Made by a program: the position numbers and the translations under genes
Assembly (NCBI GenBank): GCA_034440635.1
Contig: JAOTON010000199.1
Span: 124,001-188,000 of the forward strand
Direction: 5' to 3'
Length of the DNA stretch: 64,000 nt
Source: Lepas anatifera
Taxonomy: Eukaryota; Arthropoda; Thecostraca; Lepadidae
Shown here: positions 13,101 to 26,473 of the stretch, in pieces
How positions within the stretch are numbered: position 1 is the first letter of the stretch
Layout of the letters: each line of letters starts with the position of its first letter
The notes under the pieces: generated by a model
Told to the model about the DNA's origin: nothing
Databases searched by the model: none
Seen by the model: only the letters and a program-made list of their open reading frames with translations

Positions 13101-16100
13101 TACGCTGTGAGCTGGCCTGAGAGCTAAAGAACCGCCGAGTGTGCTCCGTCAGGGAGGTGGGTAGCAATGAAACGGTTAGATTAGCCGCAAGATGGCATAC
13201 TCTGTGGCTTTTCTATACGAGTGTCCGGGTTTGCGAAGGGCATGAAAACGGCACCACCATTCTGACTGCACCTCTTTCCCTACCTCTTTTGGGCGGGAGT
13301 GCTGACCTGTAAATGGGACACGGTGGTGTTCGCACGCTTGCGTTCCACGCGGCCGACCCGAGTTTAAAGCCCGGCAGGTTCCCTGAGCAAGGAGTAATCT
13401 GGCTCCCGAAAAAGCCTTTCCAACACGAAAAGAGCGGCGCCATATGACCCTGGCAATCTGCGCTACGATTTAGCCCCCCAAAAAAACTATAAATGAGCGT
13501 TGCGGTGATCTGTTCTGTAAATAAAATTGGCTTGCCAGTCAAGGGGCGTATGTACCGAATAAAATCTATAGGATATGTGTGTACTATATCAAATATAGTC
13601 TGGTCCTTAGACTGTATCTAATATATTTATATACTTTATTTGATATAGTCTATAGTGACGATGACACCCTACCATGCCTGTAGTCCGCCTACTAAGAGAA
13701 GCTCAAGATGCCATGGTTAGCCAGACATGGCCACGGCGCGGGGCTGTTGGGGCCGGAATTGCCTGAACTTATTTCTCGCAAATGTATTTTTTCTACAAAA
13801 AGTAGGCGAACAGCTTTCCGATATGTTCCACAGGAATGTTGCCAAGCTGAGCTCCCCTGATAAAAATACGGCATTCCCATTAAAAAGTAGGCTTTTTCCT
13901 GTGCCACTGTTGCATGAGAGTGTAATTTAATACACGCCGCAATAAAGGACTGTAATGGGTTCAACTTTCATACCGCTCTGGGTAAACAATTTCGGTATTC
14001 CCCCGGGACACGGCGGTAAGATTTTCAGCCTTGTCAGCGCTCGGAGCCAGCGGCCGGGTAAAGTCCCCCTCCTTGGCTCTGCGGCGTGGCGCCGGGTGCA
14101 GGCGCGCCCAGGTCACGACTTCAACCGATGAGCATGCCGACCCAGAAACACACTCAGCGACTTATGTAAACAGGGTGCATGTAGAAAAAGCACTGTCGCC
14201 GAGATGGCCACCAATTGGTGGTTCGTCCGTCACCGGGGGCCGCATCGACATGGCCGTGTTTTCTTCGGACGAATTGTCACGCTGTGGGGTCGCCTCCGCA
14301 TTTCCCTAGCTTTTGTTCACGTTTAAACTGCATGTATTTTTGTACTGCCCCCTTGATTAGTACTGCGGTGCGTTTCTCCAAGCACCCGGCCAGTGGACGT
14401 CAAGCTCCGGGCCCGTGCCCGTCTGGGTGTAATTTAGAGCGCTCGCGCCGTCGGCGTCACGTCACGGGTGCGGGGCCCTGTGCCCTTATGCATAATTATG
14501 TCTTCACCAGTCGGTCGGGGCTTGTTTAAGGATCCTGTATGCTCTTTACTCTGCCTTTAGTATCAATATACGTGCATGGTATGAGTTGAAGCACTAAACA
14601 TAATTACCGAAATTAGTGTTCGAAATTGATGCAGCGGTCAGCGACTGAATAGTTCAATGTTTATGTGTGTGTGTGCGTATGTGTGTGTATATTTATTAGG
14701 TAACTTCTAAATTGGCTGAAGAGCGTGTAAGTTTGTTAGTTTGTGTGTGAAAACTGTAACAGAGAAAAATCTGAATATTTTGTGCGTAAATGTGTATGGC
14801 GTATGGGAGAGAGGCACCTAGATTTAAGCTTAGGCTTTTGTGCCAATCTCACATGAAATCATGTTGAATTTCTGTCAATAATAATAAAACCGGATAAGAA
14901 AGAATGCCGAAATTGAAACAACTAGAATAATATACAACATCATAAACATTATGGTCACCACAGGCATACCAGATCCACATGAAAACAAGGCACACGATAT
15001 GCACAGGTGTTACCTGGTTAAAAGTAGAAGGCTCATAAGGCACCGTTGCACCGTAAAGGCGTGAGTCCTGAAAGAAAAACATGAGTCAGGAGTTTTCCGA
15101 TGGTCGCGACTGATAGTTCCGTTCAAATCTCATTAAGGTGGCATGCTTGCTTTCAGGTCACCAAGGAGAAAACATGTCCACCTTTGTTCATGGAGGCGCG
15201 GTTAATTTTAGAGCCGAAAATAATGATATTTTGCAGATACAGTTATTCGGCTTTTATTGATTCACAGGGTTAAATAATGATAGCATTTATGAGGCACTTA
15301 GTAACGAAAAATGCCGCAATAAAACAGAAAGCAATTCTGTGTCTGGTATGAGGATCTGTGCTTCATGTAATAATGCGTTTGCTTCTACCACTTACTCTCG
15401 TTTAGATCATGACGGCTCACAGAAAATATACATCCAAATTTATTGGAAACCATTTTCGGAGCATATGTGGAGGAATAATATTTGTGAGTGAGACAGCCGG
15501 AAAGGGGACCCCCAGTTCGTTTCGTAAGTTTATGTAAACTTTCTGGCGCTGACGTTAAAATGACCTGGAACCTCATTATCATAATAATTATAGCTTTTAG
15601 ATGCTGCGGCTACTTTGGCTATTGCCGCCCATGCCACTAGATGAGTCTTCCAACTGGGTGGAAGCTATAACTGACTGGTGGATATATCGTTCCTCCACTG
15701 TCACTTATCCTACAAAATATTTTAGAATTTGGCGTGCTTTAGGAGTATGTTACCTATGTATATGCTCAATGCCTAGCCAAATGAAACTTTGAAATTTCCT
15801 ACAGGGCTGGGGTTAAAGTTTCTATCTCTGGATGTGGAGTACCTCTTATTTCTCATAATAAGCAGTGTGGAATAGTTTCATGTATTTAAGGGAGTGTATT
15901 GTACAGTGTTTATAATGCGATGGTTCTCTTAACGCTGCCGTAGTTGACAGTTTTCAGATTTAGTCACCCCAATGGTTTACGAAAATCCACGTTATTATGG
16001 TGGATCGATTAGGAGCGCTCTCATTAGACAAAAAAATCCGTTGCCTGTAACTTTTGGGTTCCACCATAAAATTTTAATGTCGTGGTATGACGTATGGAAG

Positions 16101-18489
16101 GTGAAATGCGTTAAAACATCGGAAACATTTGAGTCACAAATTAGGTTTAATGCCTTTTCACCATCCAACATAGAACAAAGCAGCACGTGCTTCCCTCCTC
16201 TTGTGTATCAACTTGTTTTACTTCGGCAGCGTTCTCATTGCTTCACACTCGCTATAAATCGTCCGACGGTTAAGGTTTAGTTTTTGTACATATCTACGTC
16301 TCTCTCCTCTCCTTCTGTCGGTTACCATCGGGCCGGGCCCACTCCTTTTCACTGAGCAAAAACCCATCTCGCGACACTCCTGACTTCAGCGAACTCGGCC
16401 GCCGGCTAGCCAGTGCTGACTATGCTGCTGTCTCGCCTGTACCAAAGTGTATCGGATGGTGGCGCAGATAATCAAGCCAATGGAGGGTAGAATATGGCTA
16501 GTAATGCTTGAAAAAGGTCATGTTCATATATCTTTTGGTTTATGGTTTGGCTCCATCATTATCACGGAGAAATTGCCGCTGAATTTCTCGCTATACAAGT
16601 GAACGCGCCCCCACCAATCAGCAGCCGCCATCCGCTGGATGCCGATTGCCCGCGAGGCACAGAGGTTAGAAAGGTCACGCCGCTGGGCGCCGCTGGCGCC
16701 GAGTTCAAGCATCGGTGGGGAGCGGGGTGGGGAGGGGTCGGGTGGCGGATAACGTACGCGTGTGGTGTTGAGAATGGTGGTCGCTCTAGCTGCGGATTGA
16801 GGGAGGAAGACGGATATAGGAGACATTCTGTGTACATGGGTGGATGTATGAGTTAGGTGTTTGTGCAGTGTGCGGTGTCGATATCACTGGAAAACATGAG
16901 TGTGAGTTCATTAAATGAGTTCGGTATGTGAATACGCTTAGCGGGTAAAATTGCAGGTACGGATTTAGAATTATTCGTATTTTTCGGCATCGTGGTAAAT
17001 GATGTAGCTTTTCATTTTTCATTGATAAGCAGTTATTGGCAATAAAACACACACGGTACATGTGACATACACGATAAGCTGACTTTTCATGTGCGTACAG
17101 CACTAAAAGTTTAAACTGATAAAATGGATATTGAGGCGGAGGATACATAGCTCTGACCGTTAAAACGAGGAAGGTCCAATGCAAATCACAGGACGCACGA
17201 GACAATTGACTGAGTAGGTATGTATTTTCTAATGGCATTAACATCACTGTATTCCTTTACCATGCACCACTTCGCTATCACATTCTTTCGATGCCGCCGC
17301 CACCCGGCCTACAGGCAGTCAGAAGTCACTGTGCACTGCCGTCTAACCATGATTGTCCGAGTTTCAATTTTGAGGCACAACAAATAGTTTTATGCCACAA
17401 GACTCCGCTGTATATCTCCCGGATGACGTCGCGTTCCTGGTTAGTTATCGTTAATTAATGTCTTTTTATTAGACTTAGACGTTCTGCACTCAGCTTTCGA
17501 ATTATACTAAGTTGTCGGGACTGGGGCAGTGAGTGATCTCACAGGTCACGTTAAGTATTGCAAATGGTGAACCCTAGCAAAATACATATTTTTAGTATGT
17601 TTTCATTTTCCAGTCCAGAAATTTCCCATTGACCGAAACAATACAGCACACGGAAATTTGTGTACGATGGTGGGAGAGGACGCCTATGAACATCAAACAA
17701 TGTTAGATAAGTTACTCAGAGCGGCGGTAGCTTTTGAACGGCTAGGTTTTTAAATATGCTCAAAATGTTTCAATTTGAGTTGTGAAATCTTGTTAGTACG
17801 GTACATGTCAGTGAAAACGATAGCTGAACAGTCTCGAATAGTGATGGGCTGTTGCTTGGACCTCAACCCATCACTGCCTAGGGGTCCGATCGGTTTTTCG
17901 CAAATGATTCTGAGCCGTTTCAGATGAGACCCGCGTAGCTTTGCAGGCCTCTAAGGATATCAATTAAAAAATTCATGATCAAAAATTGAAATCAGGTAGG
18001 TCAGGCAATGAGTTGTGAAGGCATTGCTAGGCCCATGTAAGGCAATTCTGTTTTTTTCTAAAATGAGGCTGACAAAACCAGGGTGTAACTCGGCTTCTAC
18101 AAGAGATAGATAAAGTTTCTAAACATCGTTCGAAAGCTCTTGAAAAATATGCATTTGGACATCCATTTTGCGGTCAGATCAATAGCAAGGTCGCCAGTGG
18201 TCACGGTTTGCGAAGTTGTTTGCGCCCATAACTATTGAACCTAACAAGATACAGTCCTAAAGTTCGTGTTATAGTAATGAGCATGACCCAATGATTCAAA
18301 CCAGGTCAAATTTGAAGGAATCATGACTGGTGAGCATTCGGCTGAAAAAGGCACGAATTCTCATCAACAGGGCACTACTCCTAGAGCATCAAATGACTGG
18401 TGGCTGGTGGGCACAGGGCCGTTCAGGCCCGTCCACTGGTGGGCAAAATGCCCACCACTTTGTAGCTTACAATATGCCCTGATTCAGAC
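13101..18489. other. Long stretch without recognisable genes
   Basis: AT-rich to mixed sequence, apart from the 13-bp inverted repeat at 13584. GC-rich islands near 14.03-14.5 kb and 16.6-16.8 kb have open frames but no conserved motif or matching splice signals that I can support. Confidence 0.5.
13584..13648. repeat. 13-bp perfect inverted repeat in AT-rich DNA
   Basis: ACTATATCAAATA near 13584 is complemented by TATTTGATATAGT near 13636. It is surrounded by featureless sequence. Confidence 0.55.
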
Positions 18490-18600
18490 AGTATGCAAAA
18501 TGACCTTGAAAGGTTATAATTTAACCTCGACCTAAGGTCAAGGTCATAATGTGACCTGAAAAGGTTATGCCGCATAGCATTTGAATCCTTAGGTCAAGAC
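18490..18600. repeat. Short AGGTCA/TGACCT-rich block
   Basis: Several TGACCT and AGGTCA hexamers occur here within about 110 bp, including an AAGGTCAAGGTCA run. The block is probably a fragment of another member of the hexamer-rich repeats seen elsewhere in the window. Confidence 0.5.
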
Positions 18601-19298
18601 AAACACACTGATGCATTTTTTATCCTAGGTCTCTGGTTCCCGAGGTATAATACATTTTCTAAATGAGTCTAAATTTGACACATTTCGGCCCACTGTAACG
18701 CCACTGGTCAACGGATCCGCTTCAAACTCGGATCAAGAGTGGAAGAGGGTAAGGTGCTTCCAGCAACGTTTTATTTTTTCCGTATCACCTCCGGTTCCCG
18801 GGATCGTAGGGGATCCCATCACATCCCAGGTGATGGTCTGTATAAAAGAGCACAGGCGGTACCGAATTAATGAACAGTACCATATATGGGTGTGAATTTA
18901 TATCCCTTTGGAGCCCGGGCACCTGCAATGAAATATTAATTTAGTGTTAAAGTTATCCTTTAGATTTTATTGTTAATCATTTTCATAATTCAAAAGGACT
19001 TTGTGATGGCTAAAACAAAAATAAAAATATGTTTAATCCTTCATGTGGCGTTCATTTATTTTTTCTTCAAAATTTGGCATCCCTAATGATTTTTGGATAT
19101 CCACACCACTGATTTTCAACCAGTCTGCTTCAGTAGTTGACCAGCAATTTATATTAAATAGGAAGGTCATCAAATAAGGCGGTTTGAGATAACGGGATTA
19201 TACCGATGAACTTATGCCAGGTCAGTGCCATGGCCTCTCTATTGCGATGCAAGGAGAAATTTGGAGGAAAGTCTAGAAAGTCTAGATCGGCTAGAATA

Positions 19299-19507
19299 CA
19301 TTGGCAGACGCAGGGGGCCATTCCGGCCATGCCCCCCCAAAGTGCTGGAGGGGGCCAAACTATCTTTTGCCCCCAAACGCCGGGATTTTTTTTAAAAGGT
19401 GTTTAACCTAGGTCTGTAGAGCAGGTGGGAACGAATATTCGCTCCCACCCCTCCCCAGGAGAGCGATTATGTACTTGGAGAGGTAACTTATACTAGGTCT
19501 GACGAGC
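19299..19507. mobile_element. Truncated copy of the 34858 MITE family, inverted
   Basis: From CATTGGCAGACGCAG onward this is a reverse-orientation match to the right two thirds of the element at 34858-35189, through the GGTCTGTAGAGC and ACTTGGAGAGGTA blocks. It stops matching near 19507, and the other terminus is missing. Confidence 0.75.
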
Positions 19508-20107
19508 ACCCAAATTGCCGCCATTCGCATCCACCGCTCAGCTTTTTGCTTGCTCGCCGATATGGGTCCCCCAACCAAGCAGCCGGATTCGCCCCTGCCC
19601 CCCCCCAACTTGGAGCATAGTTCCAACGTCCCTGGCTTACGTTTTGACAAGATCTTCGCATGTTCTGGGACGAGGCCGTGCTTTTGCGTTCTGTTCTAGC
19701 CTTTTGCGCAGGATGTCCTCAACATGGCAGCTCATATTTCTGGATGCCCTTTTACGAGGGCAGATGCAGGGGAGGGGCTGAGGGCGCTTCTCCCCCTCCA
19801 GAGCATCACGGGTTACGACTTTACCAGGGGTGTGGAGTTATATATTTTTGCGGGTGCCCGGGAACCCCCAGTGAAAAGTCGAGCTAGTTCTAAAGCATCC
19901 TCGATTCTTTCCACTTAAGGCATTTAAATTGGCTTTTTATCCTTCAAGAGGGCTTCTGCGGTAGGGCTACAACAAAGATTATGATGCCATCTCTTTTATT
20001 CAATAGTTGTTGGACCTGTTGCAAATTTGGGCACCTCCAAAATTTTTCGAAAAAATCTTCGCCTCTGCGACGGAGGGGCAGTACTAACGATTTATATCTA
20101 GCCTAAG

Positions 20108-20496
20108 CAGTGGCGGATCCAGGGGGGCAAAAAAGGCAATTGCCCCCCAAACGGAAAAAGCTCGGGGCAAAACTATGTTTTGCCCCCCAAAGCGATCGAC
20201 CTCCTTTTTTCCCCGACTCCTTTTAAGTTTATAGGCAATTTGTTGGTGCTTTAACTCTCAACTTCAAACGGAACCAGTTAAGTTCAGTGAAAATATCGGG
20301 CCTTGGATAGGAAAAAAGGATCTTGAGCTCATATTTTTCAGCCCGTGACGTTTTTTTTTTGCTTCTTGCCTCAAACACCCGTACCGGAAAGTCATATTTT
20401 AGCGCAATTTTGCGTTGCGCGACATTTTTTCTTTCTTTTTTTTGCTTTTCGACTTTGGTTTGCCCCTCCCAAACCGACCGGCTAGATCCGCCACTG
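20108..20496. mobile_element. Intact hAT-like MITE, 389 bp
   Basis: Terminal inverted repeats CAGTGGCGGATCC and GATCCGCCACTG are flanked by a perfect 8-bp duplication, agcctaag (20100-20107 and 20497-20504). This is the reference copy used to dissect the nested element at 35352-37694. The interior is T-rich and noncoding. Confidence 0.92.
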
Positions 20497-21026
20497 AGCC
20501 TAAGGCATACGACAAGACAACCTATAGGAAAACAGCGCCCAGCGAGGGATCGAACCGACGGTTAAGCTACCCGGGAATGATATCAATACATCAAGTCTAG
20601 AATAAGGCGTTGCTGAATAAGAATAGTGCCCCAAAACGTAAGGAAATTAGGTGTGCAAGCAAACAGGCACCTCTGTGGAACTATCGTACCACCCTCCGCC
20701 CCCACCAAGTGCACCCCTGGTGGCATTGTTTCCCCCTCGTGAAGTCCTGAATTCGCCCCTGGCCTTTCGCTCATATCCCGCTGTTGCCATATTTGAGGAG
20801 TCCCTGCACCATGGTTTTCGCCGGCGTATGTTACTCACACTTCTGAATCAGTTGTCGCGGTAGATTGCAAACGGGATCTTTCAATGATTCATACCACCGA
20901 GCCCGCGGGTACAGCGGCACCTTCAGAAGAGGACCTGCTGTCCGCCCTCGGCAGACATGGGGCTAGAAATTCGTCATGGGGTTACAGAGTACGAACGAGG
21001 TGGGTCGTTAATGGTTTCCATAGCTA

Positions 21027-21213
21027 CACTGGCGAATCCAAGGGGGGAAAGGAGCCGTGGCCCCCTCTAAAGCCTAAAATGGGGTATTTTGTTCGCACCA
21101 AAATGGCCAAATCTTAGCCGCTGTTCTTTAAAAATGCTATTTTTGCGATTTTTATCAATAAAGCCCCCAAAACGGTTTGGCCCCTCGAAAAGTTGCTCCT
21201 GAATCCGCCAATG
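21027..21213. mobile_element. hAT-like MITE, inverted relative of the 26221 copy
   Basis: It starts CACTGGCGAATCC and ends GAATCCGCCAATG. Blocks such as GGCCAAACCGTTTTG and AAAAATCGC, read on the minus strand, match the element at 26221 in the same order. No 8-bp duplication is recognisable, so the flanks have diverged or been rearranged. Confidence 0.7.
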
Positions 21214-22708
21214 CCGTTCCAGAAGTGGCATTGGCCAATCCAATGCGTGGCGACGCCCTGATGTCGCCACGCACGCGACATCAGGGCGAAAGGTGGAGGC
21301 CATAACCGGTGTCCCTACTTACACCACCGTCTGGTGGGTATCATCCCACATCATCCCACATGAACCAGTTTCTTCCAACAGGGGAAGCCCTGAATGTCGG
21401 CTGCTCAAGCCCTGGTGAAACGGGTTCTTCCCTTGGATACAGGAGATGTAGCGTTCGCCCCGACGGGGTACTGGCCCGAGCGCACTCCATATTTGAACAG
21501 TGGGCATGTAAAAGACGGGATTTGAAAATCTCGAGTTTGTTGGCACAACCGAGTAGCAGCGATAGCCGAGTGCCTTGCTATCATCTCTGAAGAGGGAAAT
21601 TCACCGCGGGGCTCTCCTTGTTGAAACATTGCTCTCTTGTTATGGTCTTTGCCAATGCGGGAAACGGAGCTTATGATTGCTCTATGATTCAATACATTCT
21701 CTGGTAGATAACTTTCTCACTTAAACGCTTATTCTTATCCTATAGGTCTGAAGAGGGAATCCTCTATTTCTCCACCCCTTGTGGTTATCGTAATTGGTAT
21801 GGCGGAATCTTCCATGTAAGGTTTGAAGTGTTTGCACAGCAGTAGGTGCAATGTAGGGGAGACCGGGGCAAGTTGAACTTTATTTCTGTTGACGCTGCAT
21901 ATCTCTGTGATGGATTCAGGCATCACCTTACACGTTTTCCATTGTTACAGAACCTATTCTTTGAGCTTCAATTAGGTTTGTGTTGATTATTCGCTATTTT
22001 TCTGAATATTATATATTAAGCGATCAAAAGGTGAAAACCAAGTGGCTAGATTATTCCAATGGCGGGACAAGAATCGCGTTTTTAACATCATCCATCGTCA
22101 TAAAATGCATTAGGGATTAGGAACAAGAAGCCAGAGGAATCAAAACGGCTCCTGATATGAATTGAAACCCCTAAATTTAACTGTTTGGCCTGAAAATATG
22201 GGGAACAATCAAAGTGAGCTGAGAAGCACCTCATAGGCATTTCTATATAGCCCACCGCCACCACTTCCTGCGATTTGTTCTAATTCAAAACGAGACGACG
22301 GCCATCTGTAGCTTAGGATAAGAGAACAAATTAGCAGGGACAAACAATAAAGAACATAGCGTGGGATAAACGGGGCTGTTCCGGGGTGAATTTAGCCACG
22401 TTGTACTTTTGCTTCCCACCATGGCGTGTTGAACATGATTCATCACGCCCTAAAACCCTTGTGACTCATTTCACCTCTTCACTTCAAGTCCCTGCCGCAA
22501 TTATGCAAGTATTACGCACGCAAAAATTGAATGGGGCAAAACGGACACGTGGGGTAGCATATAATCGCGGACACTGAGCTAAGAACTGCACGTCACCCGA
22601 TTCCCTCAGCATACAGCATCTAAAGCGCTCACATCACCGGAAAACAGCGCTTCTCGCGCTGGGGACTTCAATCCGGCAAGGAAATTCCGGCAAGGAGACT
22701 GGGCTTGC
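21214..22708. other. No gene; GACCGGGGCAAGTTGAAC string
   Basis: A string at about 21858 (GAGACCGGGGCAAGTTGAAC) and related GGGGCAAAACGGAC text near 22535 suggest an eroded transposon. The ends could not be fixed. Confidence 0.35.
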
Positions 22709-23062
22709 CGCCCCGGTAGCTCAGTTGGTAGAGCGGTGGGCACCGACCCGCTGCTCAGAAACATGCAGTGGCAGTGCATGTCCAGGCTTGGGATCGGTTC
22801 CCCGAGAAGCTCCGGCACTCAATAGTTTACACGACGTAGGTCGTCTGACAACTGACTGGTGAGAGTGTGACCTGAGCCGTCCCCGTGCTTTGTGGGACAT
22901 TAAACTTTGGCTTCTAAACTAACCCCTCATTGTGGGAGTTGATCGTTCGGGTGGTGGGGTCGGAGTCTCCGTGACAATTCCCTTGATGACTTAAGTGAGA
23001 CTCCGACTCCAGCAGCCGTACTCAGAACAACTTGGACAAAATTTATAAAAACAAAAAATAAT
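22709..23062 (+). mobile_element. tRNA-derived SINE-like element
   Basis: The head GCCCCGGTAGCTCAGTTGG is a good RNA polymerase III box A. A box-B-like string (ATCGGTTCCCC) lies about 80 bp downstream. About 250 bp of body follow, ending in an A-rich tail (AAAAACAAAAAATAA). It does not fold as a functional tRNA: there is no matching acceptor stem and the spacing is too long. Confidence 0.7.
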
Positions 23063-24194
23063 ATCAAATTTGTACTAAAAAACATCAGCTTTTAAACAAG
23101 TTTCGGCAACTTCATTGATCAGCAAACTAAGGTATATAAATGTAATATAAATGTAAATTGACTGAGAACAAGCCAAATGATTGAAGAAAGTTCAAACAGC
23201 AAATTCTGAAAAGTTTTTGTAAAATCTAAACGGCCAACTTTACATGTTCCCAGCAATGTGAGTAGAAACCTGAAAATCCCATTGTTGTTTGAATGGGATC
23301 GAATACACGAGACCATTGGAGAAGTCATTTCATGAAAAACCTTAAATTTGAACTTATTGTTTCCTTGACTCAAGACAGAGTTGCACTGAATTCAGTGTTT
23401 TTACAATACGAACAATTCCCAACCTCTTTCTGGAGGCTTCGAGAAATATTGTTGCCCATTTACGCTGTCATCTTCCCTGCCAATTTGCCGGGAGACCTTC
23501 AGGATACTCACCTAATGTGGCAGCGTTTAAATCAGCATTTGGGTATTTGTGTACCTTAGAAGGAGAAAAAATCTCTCAAAACTTCTTAACCCGAATTTGT
23601 GAAGTTTTCGCCATCACAGCTTCCAATGAAAACAGAACGCGTTTCCAAGTAACACTGTGCGCTCTGCGACCAGCGTTATCGTCTTCGTGCAGGCCAGTTC
23701 CAGAACACGCGCCGGCAGCGCTGCTGTTCTCTTCTGTTCGACTGGGCTGAAACGACGGAAACAAATGGCATTCATACGAAAGTGCTGGTGAAAAAGAAAT
23801 ATCAAGCTGGAGAGCAGCAGAGCAGATATTTGTTGGACCCTACGGTCAAGTTTCGGATCCCTGCTGCCCCGCGAAACAAGTCAGTTTTGTTGCATACAAT
23901 AAATTTGACAGCGGATGCCCACACCCGTTGGACTCAGCCGGCAAGTTTCGACCTTATAAGGTGAGGCTGTGACTGCAGGTGAGCGTATACACTCACCAGC
24001 GAAAGAGGTTAGTTTTGTTGCACGCATTACACAAAAAGCGGAGAACCCCTGGGCAACTATGTATATCACTAAGGACCATTTATAGGGAACGCCCGGCACA
24101 AATATAATAATAATTTTGTGAGGTTTAACGACGCACCAACTGCTGAGGTTATATGGCGTCGGAGGGGGAAGGGGAGTGAGCTAGACGTGAGCTA

Positions 24195-24312
24195 GGACAG
24201 GGCGCCAAATCCTGCCTCTGAGTGGGCTCGAACCCACGACACTCTGCACATACAGAATGACATTGGCCGAGCCGAGCGCTCGCGCTAACCGTACGCCACC
24301 CAGACCCCTGAC
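24195..24312 (-). mobile_element. SINE-like tRNA head, minus strand
   Basis: Read in reverse, it has a box-A-like GGTGGCGTACGGTTAGCGCG and, about 50 bases later, a box B GGGTTCGAGCCC. The acceptor ends do not pair, so it is a tRNA-derived repeat rather than a gene. Confidence 0.65.
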
Positions 24313-25179
24313 AATAATGTAAAGCCAACCGCTCAGTAGCTAGGTCATCAATTGATCCAGCTCAGCCCATCGATGTTACTGTATTGATAACAGGTGCAAA
24401 CCAATACTTGCATTACCTCACTCCTACCGGACAGAGATTGCGATCAGGGAAGTCCAGCAATCAGGGAACCGGTCTTCAACACCAACAGGCAAACTACATC
24501 CGCGAGCGTGGCGGCCGAGCCGTGCCGCAAACCTGCAATTACGCTCCGCTTAGTCCCTGGTCCTCGTTTGTCATTCCAGATCAACACCTCTCAGATAAGA
24601 AGCAGCGGGCGAGGGATTATGGTATAGATGTTCTGCGGAGAATATGTAGAGGAAATAAGTAATGCGTTGAATTAGAGAGTACCAGTGGTGGGCACTCGAT
24701 AATTTCATCCAGACTTCGACCGTTTGACGAAAATCCAGAGGGCTGGGCACCAAGGGCGGGGGCTGGGAACCAAAAATTGTTCCCAGTTTGTGCACAAAAG
24801 ATGCACTGAATGTAACCCTCCTGTTGGGACACTGCTCATCGTTCGCCCGTTTCCCCCGCTCCCAGACTTCTCAACAGCATCCAGCTTCTCTCTCATCTCC
24901 TAAATATCCTGATCGTTGGAAGTCTTCGTCTAAAATAAGGTCACCGAGCAAAGACATCCACTCGAAAGACATTTCAAGTTGAATGTAAAGTGAAGTTGTT
25001 TCAGACATGTGGAATATCATCTCATACTCACAGGCGGCGGAAATAGGGGCATCGGGCATCGTGCCCCCTCTTAAATGGTGGATTTCAACACTAACCCTAT
25101 GGTATTGACTGGAAATAAATGGGTTGAAAAGTCAATGGACCCCCTCCTGACACGCGCAGTGAAGGATGTGACATCAGAT

Positions 25180-25655
25180 GAAATTATTCAGTATGACGTA
25201 TGTTACAGTATGACTTCATAGTTAAAGCTGCTCAATGTTAAAGTCAAGGTGACAGGTCAAGGTCAAACCCTCTTTTCCCGCCCAAAGACTGCTACAGTGC
25301 CAGTTATATTGTACATTCTCGGGAATATGGCACATTGTTACGCCATAGGTCAGTGACCTTGAATGATCTTGACTTAAAACCTTCAGAGAACACTGCGTGA
25401 GACCTTACCTCTATGACCTTAGTCCGCTTTCAGTGCATTCTCGGCTTTTTCCGCATAATCACAGCATTTCCCAATAGGTCTCCAGCACGGCCCAGATTTG
25501 ACCTTTACAACCTTCTTTGATCTTGAACCAAACCGAGGTCAATGAAACCTGGCTATAATGTAGACCACCATCACCCCGACACCCCCCCCATACGAGCATG
25601 CCTTTTTAACCCTTTGGTTTTGAGACCTCAGGGGGGAGGGCACTTTAGGACCCCT
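25180..25655. repeat. Dispersed AGGTCA-rich repeat, copy 2
   Basis: Same orientation and order of blocks as 11600-12100. AGGTCAAGGTCA occurs at about 25256, with further single hexamers downstream. No coding potential. Confidence 0.75.
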
Positions 25656-26220
25656 ACAGAGGGCTCATGAATACAAATTCGTAACATCTCTGATGGCGAT
25701 TATCTAAGGGTAACGGAGGAAGGTGCGAAGATTCTGAAGGTTTGCACTTTCAGCACCTGTTTGAATCGCGCCTAAATTGCGCACAGCACGCGTGGTTAAG
25801 GTGCCTAAAACATGATGCACCATAAGGGAAAATGTTTATAAATCTTATAGAATGTTATGAGAAAAGTCGTCAACCGGCCGAAACAGCAGCTTCTATAACG
25901 TAATTTTGTTAATCATTTATCGCACACCGGGACATTCTTATCGTCGAAAAGGGCTTCGATAATCGTGATCAGTACAAGTTTGGAATTGCCTGCCACTGGA
26001 GAGTACCTTCTGACTTCGGTAAGCAATGCCACGGTTGGGGAAGACCAGGCATCACAAAGGCGTTCAGTTGTCAAGATTACGATCATCGACTCCCAGGGTG
26101 CCGTCAAAATCGATCCGAGTTGCAGGCGGTGGGTATCATCGTGATGAGTTCCGAGAAACAGTTCCCGAGGAGCCGTGCAGGCCGCTCACGGTAATAGCGC
26201 GGGGAGTCGACGCCAAAACG

Positions 26221-26416
26221 CATTGGCGGATCAAGCAGCAGCTTTTGGAGGGGGCCAAACCAACGTTTTGAGGGGCTAGATTGAGAAAAAAATCGCGGGA
26301 AATAGTATTTTATAAGAAAAACGTTTCAAAATTTGTTAATTTTGGAGGCCAAACAATACTTTTTTAGTCTTTGAAAGGGAGCACGGCTCATTTGGATCCC
26401 TTTGGATCCGCCAGTG
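26221..26416. mobile_element. Short hAT-like MITE, 196 bp
   Basis: The ends are CATTGGCGGATC and GATCCGCCAGTG. The flanking 8-bp duplication ccaaaacg is perfect (26213-26220 and 26417-26424). The interior resembles the reverse complement of the element at 21027-21213. Confidence 0.9.
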
Positions 26417-26473
26417 CCAAAACGTCGACGCGTCCGATGCCCCATAGTACAGGTTAACAAGTCGGTACTTTAA

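Noticed and set aside
22709..22810. tRNA gene on the plus strand
   Set aside because: Box A is good, but acceptor and anticodon stems cannot be formed and box B is too far; SINE head instead.
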